From contig JAWKWT010000012.1 in assembly GCA_041397365.1 (NCBI GenBank), positions 44,287 through 108,286 on the forward strand: a DNA stretch of 64,000 nucleotides. The letters are read 5' to 3'. The notes beneath the pieces were generated by a model, which saw only the letters and a program-made list of their open reading frames with translations, searched no databases and was not told where the DNA came from. Shown here in pieces: positions 26,747 to 35,135 of this stretch. This DNA is from P52-10 sp041397365. GTDB lineage: Bacteria > Pseudomonadota > Alphaproteobacteria > Rhizobiales > Xanthobacteraceae. Position numbers and translations under genes: made by a program. Numbering within the stretch: the stretch's first letter is position 1; each line of letters opens with the position of its first letter.

Positions 26747-27376
26747 ATGGAAACGCGACCCATGATCGAGATGTTTTTCGACTGCTCCAGCCCCTGGACC
26801 TATCTGGCGTTCAACAACATCCAGCCGATCGCCAAGCAATTCAATGTGCCGATCACCTGGCGGCCGGTGCTGGTGGGCGGGATTTTCAACGCGGTCAACC
26901 AGAACGTCTACAACAACCGCAACGCCCCCGTGCCGGCGAAGCAGGCCTATAGCAAGAAGGACATGCAGGACTGGGCGCGCTTCTCCGGCATCAAGATCAA
27001 GCATCCGCCGACCGTGTTCCCGGTGAATGCGGTGAAGTCGATGCGCGGCTGCATCTTCCTCGACCGCGAGGGCAAGCTGCTGCCGTTCGCGACCGCGTGC
27101 TTCGAAGCCTATTGGGGCGACGACAAGGACATCTCCAAGGACGAGGTGCTGTCGGAGATCTGCCAGAAGATCGGCGTCGATCCGCAGAAGTTTCTGGCCG
27201 GCATCACCGAGCAGTCGGTCAAGGACCAGCTCAAGGCCAACACCGACGAGGTGATCGCGCGCGGCGGCTACGGTTCGCCGACGATGTTCGTCGACAAGAC
27301 CGACATGTATTTCGGCAACGACCGCCTGCCGCTGCTGAAGGAGGCGCTGGCGCGCAAGCTCGGCGCGCAGGCCTGA
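26747..27376 (+). CDS. DsbA-fold 2-hydroxychromene-2-carboxylate isomerase-like protein, 209 aa
   Basis: Thioredoxin-fold protein of the GST-kappa/HCCA isomerase group. It opens IEMFFDCSSPWTYLAF with the S-S-P-W motif that replaces the CxxC of DsbA, and has FPVNAVKSMRG (~86) and the cis-Pro loop GYGSPTMFV near 180. These enzymes isomerise aromatic breakdown intermediates with glutathione. It is followed by a quinone reductase and (convergently) an enoyl-CoA hydratase, suggesting a catabolic neighbourhood. The start may also be 26762 (MIEMFFD). Confidence 0.88.
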   Translation: METRPMIEMFFDCSSPWTYLAFNNIQPIAKQFNVPITWRPVLVGGIFNAVNQNVYNNRNAPVPAKQAYSKKDMQDWARFSGIKIKHPPTVFPVNAVKSMRGCIFLDREGKLLPFATACFEAYWGDDKDISKDEVLSEICQKIGVDPQKFLAGITEQSVKDQLKANTDEVIARGGYGSPTMFVDKTDMYFGNDRLPLLKEALARKLGAQA

Positions 27377-27475
27377 GCGACACTTTTCGCCGGAGCTATT
27401 TGAACGAGCTGCGACGGTTGTCTGTCGACATGCCGTCGCTGCCTTGCGTTTCGATACACACAAAAAGGAATGAGA

Positions 27476-28450
27476 ATGCCAAGAGCCGTCGTCGTCCGCG
27501 AACTGGGTGAACCGGAAGCGCTGCATCTGGAGGAATTCGAGAGCCAGCCGCTGAAGGCCGGCGAGGTGCGCGTCAAGGTGCGGGCGGCCGGACTGAATTA
27601 TCCGGACGTGCTGATGATTGCCGGAAAATACCAGCACAAGCCGCCGCTGCCTTTCGTGCCCGGCATGGAAGCTGCCGGCGACGTGACCGAGATCGCGAAG
27701 GACGTGACCGAGTTCAAGGTCGGCGACCGCGTGATGGTGAAGCCGCGGCAGGGCAGCTACACCGAAGAGATCATTTCGGTGCCGGAAGACCTGAAGCTGA
27801 TGCCGGCCCCGTTCGACTACGCGCAGGGCGCGACGTTCTTCGCGGGCCACGGCACCGCCTATTATTCGATCGTCGATCGCGCACGGATCCAGCCCGGCGA
27901 AACGCTGCTGGTGCATGGCGCGGCGGGCGGCGTCGGCCTTGCGACCGTCGAACTCGGCAAAGCCTATGGCGCGAAGGTGATCGCCATCGCCTCGACGCCG
28001 GAGAAACTCGCGGTCGCCAAAGCGCGCGGCGCGGACCATGTGCTGCTGTCGGGCGAGTCGTTCCGCGAGAAGGTGAAGGAATTCACCGACGGGCGCGGCG
28101 CGGATGTGGTGTTCGATCCGGTCGGCGGGCCGTCGTTCGAGGAAAGCCTGCGCTGCATCAATTGGGGCGCACGCATCTGCGTGGTCGGCTTCCTGCAAGG
28201 CGTCGGTCTGGCGAAGACCAACCTCGTGCTCATCAAGAATGCGAGCGTGCTCGGCATTCGCGCCGGCGAAGCGATGCGCCGCGATCCGTCGCTGGCCGGT
28301 CCACGTATGCGCGACCTGATGCGGCTGGCGGAGGAAGGCAAGATTTCGCCGAACATCTCGCACCGCCTGCCGCTGGAGCGCTGGGCGGAGGCGATGCGGC
28401 TGCTGATGAACCGGCAGGCGATCGGCCGCGTCGTGCTGGAGATGAGTTAG
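27476..28450 (+). CDS. NADPH:quinone oxidoreductase, MDR/zeta-crystallin family, 324 aa
   Basis: Zinc-free medium-chain reductase. N-terminal GroES-like part RVKVRAAGLNYPDVLMI (~35-51), PFVPGMEAAGDV, then the NADPH site LLVHGAAGGVGLATVELGKA (~143-162) and FDPVGG. It ends ERWAEAMRLLMNRQAIGRVVL. Start 27476 sits 7 bases after AAAAAGGA; an ATG 6 bases earlier is less well placed. It likely reduces quinones or acts as an enoyl reductase. Confidence 0.92.
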   Translation: MPRAVVVRELGEPEALHLEEFESQPLKAGEVRVKVRAAGLNYPDVLMIAGKYQHKPPLPFVPGMEAAGDVTEIAKDVTEFKVGDRVMVKPRQGSYTEEIISVPEDLKLMPAPFDYAQGATFFAGHGTAYYSIVDRARIQPGETLLVHGAAGGVGLATVELGKAYGAKVIAIASTPEKLAVAKARGADHVLLSGESFREKVKEFTDGRGADVVFDPVGGPSFEESLRCINWGARICVVGFLQGVGLAKTNLVLIKNASVLGIRAGEAMRRDPSLAGPRMRDLMRLAEEGKISPNISHRLPLERWAEAMRLLMNRQAIGRVVLEMS

Positions 28451-28493
28451 GCCGTTGGAGCCTGGTCCTTACGAAAGGCTCGCTCTCTCGCAC

Positions 28494-28590
28494 CGATGTC
28501 GCCCCCGCAAAAGCGGGGGCCAGTAATCAACGGCGTTGTCTGAACAACGAGACTTTGCATGTACTGGATGCCCGCTTTCGCGGGCATGAC
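28494..28590. repeat. Paired intergenic hairpins (GC-rich repeat)
   Basis: GCCCCCGC-AAAA-GCGGGGGC (28501-28520) and ATGCCCGC-TTTC-GCGGGCAT (28568-28587) lie about 50 bases apart. This is the paired-hairpin repeat type frequent in Bradyrhizobiaceae; a relative lies at 46735-46832. It may also end transcription between two convergent genes. Confidence 0.65.
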
Positions 28591-28616
28591 AGCGACGGAC
28601 TCCGGCTCCTTCCGCC

Positions 28617-29501
28617 TCACTCGTATTTCGGTTCCTCCCACCACGGGAAATAGGACGGCATGTTCTTCGACACGGTGTCGGGGAATTGCGGCGGGCGCTT
28701 TTCGAGGAACGAACGCGAGCCCTCGCGCGAGTCGCCGGAGAGGCTGCGCGAATAGACGCCGCGGCTGTCGAGCTTGTGCCCTTCCATCGGATGGTTCGCG
28801 CCGAGCATGCGCCACAGCATCTGCCGCGTCAGCGCGATCGAAACCGGCGATGTGTTGTCGGCGATCTCGCGGGCAAGGGCGCGCGCATGCGGAATCAGAT
28901 CGTCCGGCGGCAGGATCTTGCTTACGAGGCCGCCTTCCAGCGCCTCCTGCGCCGGAAACACGCGGCCCGTATAGGTCCATTCGAGCGCCTTGGCGATGCC
29001 GACCACGCGCGGCAGGAACCAGCTCGAACAGGCTTCGGGCACGATTCCGCGCCGCGCGAAGACGAAGCCGTAGCGTGCGGTCTCCGAGGCGAGGCGGATA
29101 TCCATCGCAAGCTGCATCGTCACGCCGACGCCGACGGCCGGGCCATTGCAGGCGGCGATGATCGGCTTGAGGCACTGGAAGATGCGCAGCGTCAACTTGC
29201 CGCCGCCGTCGCGCACGGCCTCGTCGGTCCACTCCGGCTCGCCGTTCGGCCGCAGCGGCGCGACCGGCCGCCCCGATTTGGCGCGATCGAAGCCGCTCGA
29301 AATGTCGGCGCCGGCGCAGAAGGCGCGGCCTGCGCCGGTGACGATGATCGCCCGCACATTGTCGTCCTTGTCGGCGCGGTCGAAACAGTCGATCAGCTCC
29401 GGCACCATGCCGGTGGTGAAGGCATTGAGCTTTTCGGGGCGGTTGAGCGTGATCGTCAGGATGTTGTCCTGAACGTCATAAAGTACGGTTTCGTAGGCCA
29501 T
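28617..29501 (-). CDS. Enoyl-CoA hydratase/isomerase (crotonase family), 294 aa
   Basis: Crotonase-fold enzyme acting on acyl-CoA esters in beta-oxidation-like pathways. TLNRPEKLNAF (~18-28) and GAGRAFCAGADISS (~57-70, first oxyanion loop) mark the family. CNGPAVGVGVTMQLAMDIRLA (second loop, ~122-142) and the acidic active-site segment GIVPEACSSWFLPR follow. Start 29501 has GAGGGAAAC upstream; the longer open frame is rejected because the upstream part is not family-like. The insert between the loops (~71-107) is longer than in short hydratases. Confidence 0.92.
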   Translation of the reverse strand: MAYETVLYDVQDNILTITLNRPEKLNAFTTGMVPELIDCFDRADKDDNVRAIIVTGAGRAFCAGADISSGFDRAKSGRPVAPLRPNGEPEWTDEAVRDGGGKLTLRIFQCLKPIIAACNGPAVGVGVTMQLAMDIRLASETARYGFVFARRGIVPEACSSWFLPRVVGIAKALEWTYTGRVFPAQEALEGGLVSKILPPDDLIPHARALAREIADNTSPVSIALTRQMLWRMLGANHPMEGHKLDSRGVYSRSLSGDSREGSRSFLEKRPPQFPDTVSKNMPSYFPWWEEPKYE

Positions 29502-29701
29502 CCGGCGTTTCCCTCGTTGTGTATTCTCAAGGCGATCCGCCGGTCGCGGCGCGATGCCATTGGCGGCGATGGTGGCACGCGCCGCAGGCGGCGTAAATGC
29601 GCGCGGCCGCGCCGCGGTGTGCGCCTTGCGCATGCGGGAGCAGGGCAAATTCCGGCCGATGCCTTTGCGGACAGGCGTTTAAGTCGTATAGGTGAGCTCA
29701 C

Positions 29702-29993
29702 GCGGGCGTGGCGAAATTGGTAGACGCATCGGACTTGAAGGATTGAGTGCCCTTGGGGAAACCCTTGGAGCAGAACTGCTCAAAGTCGGGGAAACCTTCG
29801 CTGGCAATCCCGAGCCAAGCCTCCGCCAGGAGGAAGGTGTAGAGACTAGACGGGCGGCACCTACAGCTCACGAGCCAAGGTGAAGGGATAGTCCAGACCA
29901 CGAACGCCGAATGGCGGCGGCGAAAGCCGAAGTGGTAAGAAAATCCGTGGGACCGCAAGGTCTGTGCCGGTTCGAGTCCGGCCGCCCGCACCA
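29702..29993 (+). tRNA. tRNA-Leu(UAA) interrupted by a group I intron
   Basis: The 5' exon (29702-29736) has acceptor GCGGGCG, a leucine-type D-arm and ends CGGACTT. The 3' exon (29940-29993) starts AAAATCCG and has a long variable arm GTGGGACCGCAAGGTCTGT, T-arm GCCGGTTCGAGTCCGGC, acceptor CGCCCGC and encoded CCA. Joined, the anticodon loop reads CTTAAAA, anticodon UAA, closed by a TCGGA/TCCGT stem with one weak pair. The intron sits between bases 34 and 35 of the anticodon, the classical site in tRNA-Leu(UAA). There is no gene in the 200 bases before it. Confidence 0.92.
29737..29939 (+). ncRNA. Group I self-splicing intron in tRNA-Leu, ~203 nt, without ORF
   Basis: P1 can form between exon GGACTT and intron GAGTGCC (29745-29751), with the required U-G pair at the splice site (U29736, G29745) and one bulged G. 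The conserved core is present: CAATCCCGAGCCAAGCC (P4/P5 side), GAGACTAGACGGGCGGCACC (P7/R region) and AAGGGATAGTCCAGACC (the S region, TAGTC pairing with GACTA to form P7). The intron ends in G before AAAATCCG, as group I introns do. The size resembles the compact Azoarcus-type introns. No homing endonuclease is encoded. Confidence 0.9.
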
Positions 29994-30113
29994 GTTCTCC
30001 TGTTTCGATGGCATCCGAATTGTATGGTCGTGCGAGCCGACGCGCGGTCATCCGTGCCGGCGTTGCGACGGTGTCCATGCGGGCACCGCCGCAACGATGG
30101 TCTGTCAGATGTA

Positions 30114-30608
30114 TCAGGCGGCGTTCCGGTTGATCGCGGATTCGGCCAGTTTGGTCAGCGTCGCATCGGTCTTCTTTTCTTCATCCAGCGTCTGCTGGAG
30201 AAGCTGTGCGGCTTCCTTCATCCCGAGCTGCTCGGCCCATGCCACCAGCGTTCCATAGCGCGCCATCTCGTAATGCTCGACCGCCTGCGCGCCCGACAAA
30301 AGGCCGGCGTCGAGGGCGGGCGAATCTTCGAAATCCTCCATGACCTCCTCGCCTTCCTCAACCAGGCCGAGGATCGCCGGACACGTCTTGCCCTTCGGCT
30401 GCTTTTTCAGAAGCTTGAAGACCTGCTTCAGCCGCTCGACCTGACCTTCGGTCTCCTGAACGTGCTTTTCGAACGCCGCGCGCAACTCGTCGGAGTTCAC
30501 GGCCTTGGCCATCTTCGGCAACGCCACGAGGATTTTCCGTTCCGCGTAATAGATGTCCTTCAGGTTCTCGAGGAAAAGGTCTTCGAGGTCCTTGGTCTGT
30601 CCGGGCAT
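30114..30608 (-). CDS. Ferritin-like YciE/YciF family (DUF892) protein, 164 aa
   Basis: Four-helix ferritin-like protein of the YciF/DUF892 family, linked in other bacteria to stress response. Carboxylate and His residues typical of a di-iron site are visible: LKDIYYAERKIL (~16-27), KHVQETEGQVERL (~48-60) and AVEHYEMARYGTL near 109. The usual length is kept. GGAG stands before ATG 30608; a longer in-frame extension to 30683 lacks conservation. It stands alone downstream of the split tRNA, convergent to it. Confidence 0.88.
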   Translation of the reverse strand: MPGQTKDLEDLFLENLKDIYYAERKILVALPKMAKAVNSDELRAAFEKHVQETEGQVERLKQVFKLLKKQPKGKTCPAILGLVEEGEEVMEDFEDSPALDAGLLSGAQAVEHYEMARYGTLVAWAEQLGMKEAAQLLQQTLDEEKKTDATLTKLAESAINRNAA

Positions 30609-30860
30609 TCGTCGCTCCTGAGATATTCGGTGGAATGCGCCCTTAACGGCTGCCGGCGGGCCTGGTTCCGTGATCGGCAGCAAGACCCATGCGACGTGTT
30701 GGCGGACATCATGGAGCCGTCCGCATCAGCGTCGGCGGCTGCCCGCGACCTGTATTTCCTGCCGGGAATGGTCGAAGCCGCGCGTGCGAGGAAAACCGGC
30801 TTCGGTTTGCGACTGTATCGAGAAAGGGCGCTGAAATTCGAGAGCCGACAAGCCGCGAGA

Positions 30861-31411
30861 TCAATCCTGTCCGTTCATCGCCTGGTCGATGGCGCGGGCG
30901 AGATCGTCATCGAGAAACGGCTTCTGAAGCGTGACAAATTTGACGTTGCTCGCGGGCAACTCGGTATAGCCGGTCACGATCACGATCCGGATGCGGGCAC
31001 AGCGTCGCTCGCGGCGGCGGCAAGCTCGACGCCGGTCATGCCGGGCATCGACTGGTCCGTCACCAGCAGGTCGATGCAATGGCCGCCACGCAGAATCTCC
31101 AGCGCTGCCTTGCCCGATGGCGCTTCGACGACGCTGTGGCCGAGATCCTCGAGCAAGGCGGTGACGTTCATGAGCACCAGCGGATCGTCGTCGACCGCGA
31201 GAATTCGTAAACTCGACGGTTGAGGCAGTGGTTGCGCGGCGGGCTGGGTGACGATGCGATTTGGGGCAGGATCGGCCGCCGGCGCGGCGCCGTAGTTGAT
31301 CCTCCCGCGCGCGGGATCGCCCTCATGCGCGCTGTCTTCCCGAGAGCCGTATTCGCGAGACATGGCCGCGTCTTCTTCGGACATGACCGCAGCCGCCAAA
31401 CCCTGATTCAT
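30861..31411 (-). CDS. Response regulator (receiver domain), one indel as assembled
   Basis: CheY-like receiver: ILAVDDDPLVLMNVTALLED with the acidic pocket, the phospho-Asp in LLVTDQSMPGMTG, and, in the shifted frame, IVIVTGYTELPASN and the conserved Lys in FVTLQKPFLDDDLA. The frame breaks near 30993-30998, where one missing base would restore it. An N-terminal ~75-residue polar tail precedes the receiver; the start is uncertain (31411, 31363 or further upstream). No output domain. It is divergent from a hybrid histidine kinase, so a partnership is likely. Confidence 0.8.
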
Positions 31412-31594
31412 CCAAGCACTCCCGGCGCCGCTACCGCACGAGCGCGTAAACCCAACGTCGGAGGAAACCGTCGGTTCCCCGGTTGCTTGAAAAAATGGCA
31501 TGAGCGGGAACAATTACCCTTCGAGCGCATTTTAACCGTCAAACCCGAGAAGATGACAAGCTTTATGTGTTAAAATAGGCGCATACAGACGGCG

Positions 31595-34084
31595 ATGACT
31601 TCCGAACTCACGTCGGATCCGACCGTGTCGGATCAGGCTGTCCCGCAAAGGGTGACTGCCGGGGCTGATTCCGATCCTTCTGACAGTCTCCAGGCGCGGC
31701 TCGCGGCTATCGCTGCCGAACGCGACGAGTATGTGAGCGCTCTGCGCGAGCGTGAGGCGGAGCTTGCGCGCGTCCAGCAGATCGGCAAAGTCGGCGGCGT
31801 CGAAGTCGATCTCCGCTCTGGTTTCCGCAACCGTCGCTCGCCCGAATATCTGCTGATCCACGGTCTTCCGCCCTCGGCCGCGAACGAGACGCATCAGGAT
31901 TGGGTCGGCCGCATCCACCCCGACGATCGTGAGCGGACCGAGCGGCAGTTCCTGGAGGCCGTTGCCGGCCATGCCGTCGATTATTTGTCCGAATATCGCA
32001 TCGTCCGGCCGAATGACGGCGAGGTTCGCTGGATTCGTGTCGTCGCCAAGATCGAGCGCGACGAGGCCGGTCAGGCGATCCGTCTGGTCGGCGCGCATAT
32101 CGACATCACCGATCGCATGCTCGCGCAGGAAACGCTGCGCGAGAGCGAGGAGCGGTTCCGGCTGATCGCCGATTCCGCGCCGGTGCCGATCCTGGTCTGC
32201 CAGCGCGATGGCAAGTGGGAGTTCGCAAATCGCGCCTTGCAGGCGTTTCTCGGCACGAACGTCGAGGATGCGCCGGCCTTCGATTGGGTCTCGATCGTCC
32301 ACCCGGAGGATTTGCCGCGGATCTTGCAGGAGCATTATGCTAACAAGTCCTCGGAGAAATCCTTCGTGCTGGAAGGGCGCTTCCGCAGGGCCGACGGCGA
32401 GTGGCGATGGGTGCGGGCGGAAATCCTGCCGCGCTACGATGCGGTAAGCCGGCACGTCGGCTTCATCGGCGTGGCGTATGACATCACCATCGCCAAGCAG
32501 GCGGAGGAAGATCTCAAGCGCATCAATGAGGGGCTGCACGTTCAGATCGAGCGGCGGACGCGCGAGCACGACCGGCTCTGGAACGTCTCGCAGGACCTGC
32601 TGCTGATACTGGATCATCAGGGCCGGTGGCTGAGTGTCAATCCGGCGTGGTCCTCGGTTCTGGGATGGACCGAGACGGAGCTGATGAACGGCTTTGCGCC
32701 GGCCACGTCGCTGCTGCCGGAACCGTTTCTGGCTGCGGCGCGCGATCTGGTGGGTTTCGCGCTCGATCCGCACGCCACGCGCTTCGAGAACCGCTTTGCG
32801 CATCGTGACGGGACCATGCGCTCCATCTCGTGGACGTCGGTGATCGACAATGATGCGATCTTCGCCGTCGGGCGCGACGTGACCGCCGAACGCGAGGCGG
32901 AAGCCGCCCTGCGCGCCGCCGAGGATCAGCTGCGGCAGTCGCACAAGATGGAGGCGATCGGCCAGCTCACCGGCGGCATCGCCCATGATTTCAACAATCT
33001 CCTGACCGGGATCATCGGCGGGCTGGCGATCGTCCAGCGCCGGATCGACAGCGGACGCTATGACGATGTCGCGCGCTTCATGCAGGCGGCGACGGCATCG
33101 GCGCATCGCGCCGCCGCGCTCACCCACCGGCTGCTGGCGTTCTCGCGCCGTCAGCCGCTGGCGCCGCGCACGTTGGACGTCTGCCATCTCGTGCGCGGCA
33201 TGGAGGAGATGATCCAGCGCAGCCTCGGCGAGCAGGTGCGTCTGAGCATCGGCTGCGAGGCCTTGCCGTTGATTGTGGAAGCCGATCCCCATCAGCTCGA
33301 AAACGCCATTCTCAACCTTGCGATCAATGCGCGCGACGCCATGCCGGATGGCGGCAAACTGACCATCGCCTGCGGTCTCGTGGCGATCGACGGGCGGCAG
33401 GCCACTCTGCATGAACCGATCGAGCCCGGCGACTATGTCGCGATCGATGTGCGCGACCATGGCGTCGGTATGGATGCGGAGACGATCAAGCGCGCCTTCG
33501 ATCCGTTCTTCACGACGAAGCCGATCGGGCAGGGGACCGGGCTCGGCCTGTCGATGGTCTATGGCTTCGCCAAGCAGTCGAAAGGACATGTCCGGATCGA
33601 CAGCCAGAAGGGCGCAGGGACAACGCTCACGATCCTGCTGCCGCAAAGCAAGGCCGGCTTGGACCGTGCGGGCGCGGAAAGCGCCGGCGCGATCGCGAAG
33701 GCGTCGAGCGGTGAAAGCATCCTGCTCGTCGAAGACGAGGTTGCCGTCCGCCTCGTGGTGGCAGACCTGCTGAGCGAGATCGGCTACCGGGTGACGCAGG
33801 CGGAGAACGCGCCCGAGGCGCTGGAGCTGCTGGAGCGGCTGCCGGACCTGCATATGCTGATTACCGATGTCGGCCTGCCGGGAATGGACGGCCGGCAACT
33901 CGCGGAGCGGGTGCTTGCGAGCCGGCCACGGGCGAAGGTTCTGTTCATGACCGGCTATGCCGAGCGGGCCATTCCCAGCGCCGAACTGCTGACCTCCGGG
34001 GGGCAGGTGATCGTCAAGCCGTTCGTGGTCGAGACCTTCGCCGAGACGGTGCGCAAGGTGCTGGATTCCCGCACAGCGCCGTAA
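31595..34084 (+). CDS. Hybrid PAS sensor histidine kinase with receiver, 829 aa
   Basis: Sensor kinase with three PAS-type domains (~65-175, ~185-305 and ~325-435). A HisKA domain follows with His464 in GIAHDFNNLLTG. The HATPase part shows NLAINARDAMPDGG, DHGVGM and GTGLGLSMVYGF. A C-terminal receiver carries Asp758 in ITDVGLPGMDG and Lys in VIVKPFV. No membrane segments, so it senses a cytoplasmic signal. It belongs to the HWE-neighbouring family of blue-light/PAS hybrid kinases common in Bradyrhizobium; no flavin-binding NCRFLQ motif is present. Divergent from the response regulator at 30861-31411. Confidence 0.95.
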   Translation: MTSELTSDPTVSDQAVPQRVTAGADSDPSDSLQARLAAIAAERDEYVSALREREAELARVQQIGKVGGVEVDLRSGFRNRRSPEYLLIHGLPPSAANETHQDWVGRIHPDDRERTERQFLEAVAGHAVDYLSEYRIVRPNDGEVRWIRVVAKIERDEAGQAIRLVGAHIDITDRMLAQETLRESEERFRLIADSAPVPILVCQRDGKWEFANRALQAFLGTNVEDAPAFDWVSIVHPEDLPRILQEHYANKSSEKSFVLEGRFRRADGEWRWVRAEILPRYDAVSRHVGFIGVAYDITIAKQAEEDLKRINEGLHVQIERRTREHDRLWNVSQDLLLILDHQGRWLSVNPAWSSVLGWTETELMNGFAPATSLLPEPFLAAARDLVGFALDPHATRFENRFAHRDGTMRSISWTSVIDNDAIFAVGRDVTAEREAEAALRAAEDQLRQSHKMEAIGQLTGGIAHDFNNLLTGIIGGLAIVQRRIDSGRYDDVARFMQAATASAHRAAALTHRLLAFSRRQPLAPRTLDVCHLVRGMEEMIQRSLGEQVRLSIGCEALPLIVEADPHQLENAILNLAINARDAMPDGGKLTIACGLVAIDGRQATLHEPIEPGDYVAIDVRDHGVGMDAETIKRAFDPFFTTKPIGQGTGLGLSMVYGFAKQSKGHVRIDSQKGAGTTLTILLPQSKAGLDRAGAESAGAIAKASSGESILLVEDEVAVRLVVADLLSEIGYRVTQAENAPEALELLERLPDLHMLITDVGLPGMDGRQLAERVLASRPRAKVLFMTGYAERAIPSAELLTSGGQVIVKPFVVETFAETVRKVLDSRTAP

Positions 34085-34299
34085 GCAAGCCGGCGCAAGG
34101 ATCGGCAGAGCTGGCATGCTGATGGCTACCGCTGGACAGGCGATGCCGCGCGTGTCATTGGCGCAGGCTGCACGATGCGTGGGCCATCGGCAGCAAAATG
34201 ACAGAAAGGCCGGAAAGGCCAAAAATCAGGGTTCGAAACAAGATGCGATCAAAGGCTGCTTTTCCGCGCCGTGGCGGAACCGAATTTCTCACCCGCGCC

Positions 34300-35040
34300 A
34301 TGCAATCCTGTCTCCATCTTGCGACGACGCTCGCCGTGCTGCTTGTCGCGGCAACCACCGGCACCGCGCTGGCGCAGGAGCCGAAGCTGACGCTGCTGCC
34401 CGATATGGTTCTCACCGGCCCGACCGACCGGCTGTCGCTCGAAGCGCCGAAGGGGATCGATGTCTCCAAGGTGAAGCTGTCGCAGATTTCAGTCGTGCCG
34501 GATAACGACGTGCGCGGCATCAAGATCATCGGCACCGACACGAGAGCCGTGGCGATCGCGCTCGATCTTGCCGGCAACGCGAAGATCGGCAAGCGCGAGA
34601 TCAGGCTGTCGGTGGACGGCAAGGTTTTGACCGGCACGCTGGATGTGATCCAGGGGCCGTCGCTGGCCATCGAATGGCCGGGCGCCGCGTCGCAGAATAA
34701 AAAGGCCACCACCACGCTGAGCGTGCAATCGCGCGCCGGGCTCGATCTGTCGAAGGTCGAGGCGAAGGACATCACAGTCACGCCGGCGGGCGTGTCGGTG
34801 GTGGAGGTGAGCGGACAAAGCGCCGAAGCGCTGACGCTGGGGCTTAACGTTGCATCGTCGGCCGACCGCAATGCGGTGCGCACGCTGAAAATCGGGCGGG
34901 ACCTCAACATGGCCGCGAACTTCTCGCTGGCGACCAAGCCGCATGCGCCGAAAGCCTGCGCGAAGCTGCAACATTGCTGCGAAGGCACGGCCGACCGCTG
35001 CACCGTCTGCCGTCCGCTCGATCAGCTCTGCAAGAAGTAA
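34300..35040 (+). CDS. Exported hypothetical protein with Cys-rich tail, 246 aa
   Basis: Signal peptide MQSCLHLATTLAVLLVAATT...ALA followed by a beta-rich body with repeated segments (KVKLSQISVVPDNDVRGI and KVEAKDITVTPAGVSVVEV). This suggests two similar Ig-like domains. The last 25 residues hold six cysteines (CAKLQHCC...C..C....C). Function is not recognised. Open frames extend upstream to 34243 and 34198; I chose the start that places the signal peptide at the N-terminus. Confidence 0.65.
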   Translation: MQSCLHLATTLAVLLVAATTGTALAQEPKLTLLPDMVLTGPTDRLSLEAPKGIDVSKVKLSQISVVPDNDVRGIKIIGTDTRAVAIALDLAGNAKIGKREIRLSVDGKVLTGTLDVIQGPSLAIEWPGAASQNKKATTTLSVQSRAGLDLSKVEAKDITVTPAGVSVVEVSGQSAEALTLGLNVASSADRNAVRTLKIGRDLNMAANFSLATKPHAPKACAKLQHCCEGTADRCTVCRPLDQLCKK

Positions 35041-35135
35041 TCGCTCGAAAGAGATTGCGGCGCGCGCGTGTCTGCTGTCATTCTTCGAAAACCCGTGACG
35101 CGGAGAACCGCGCCGACGATTTTGGGAGGGGCACG

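Noticed and set aside
29692..30078. Short protein frames across the split tRNA
   Set aside because: They run through tRNA and intron core on both strands; no ribosome site or homing endonuclease motif (LAGLIDADG, HNH, GIY-YIG).
31532..34222. 896-aa open frame antisense to the hybrid kinase
   Set aside because: GC-rich third positions keep the opposite frame open. The sense frame has clear kinase domains, and the antisense product is Arg/Ala/Leu-rich with no family.
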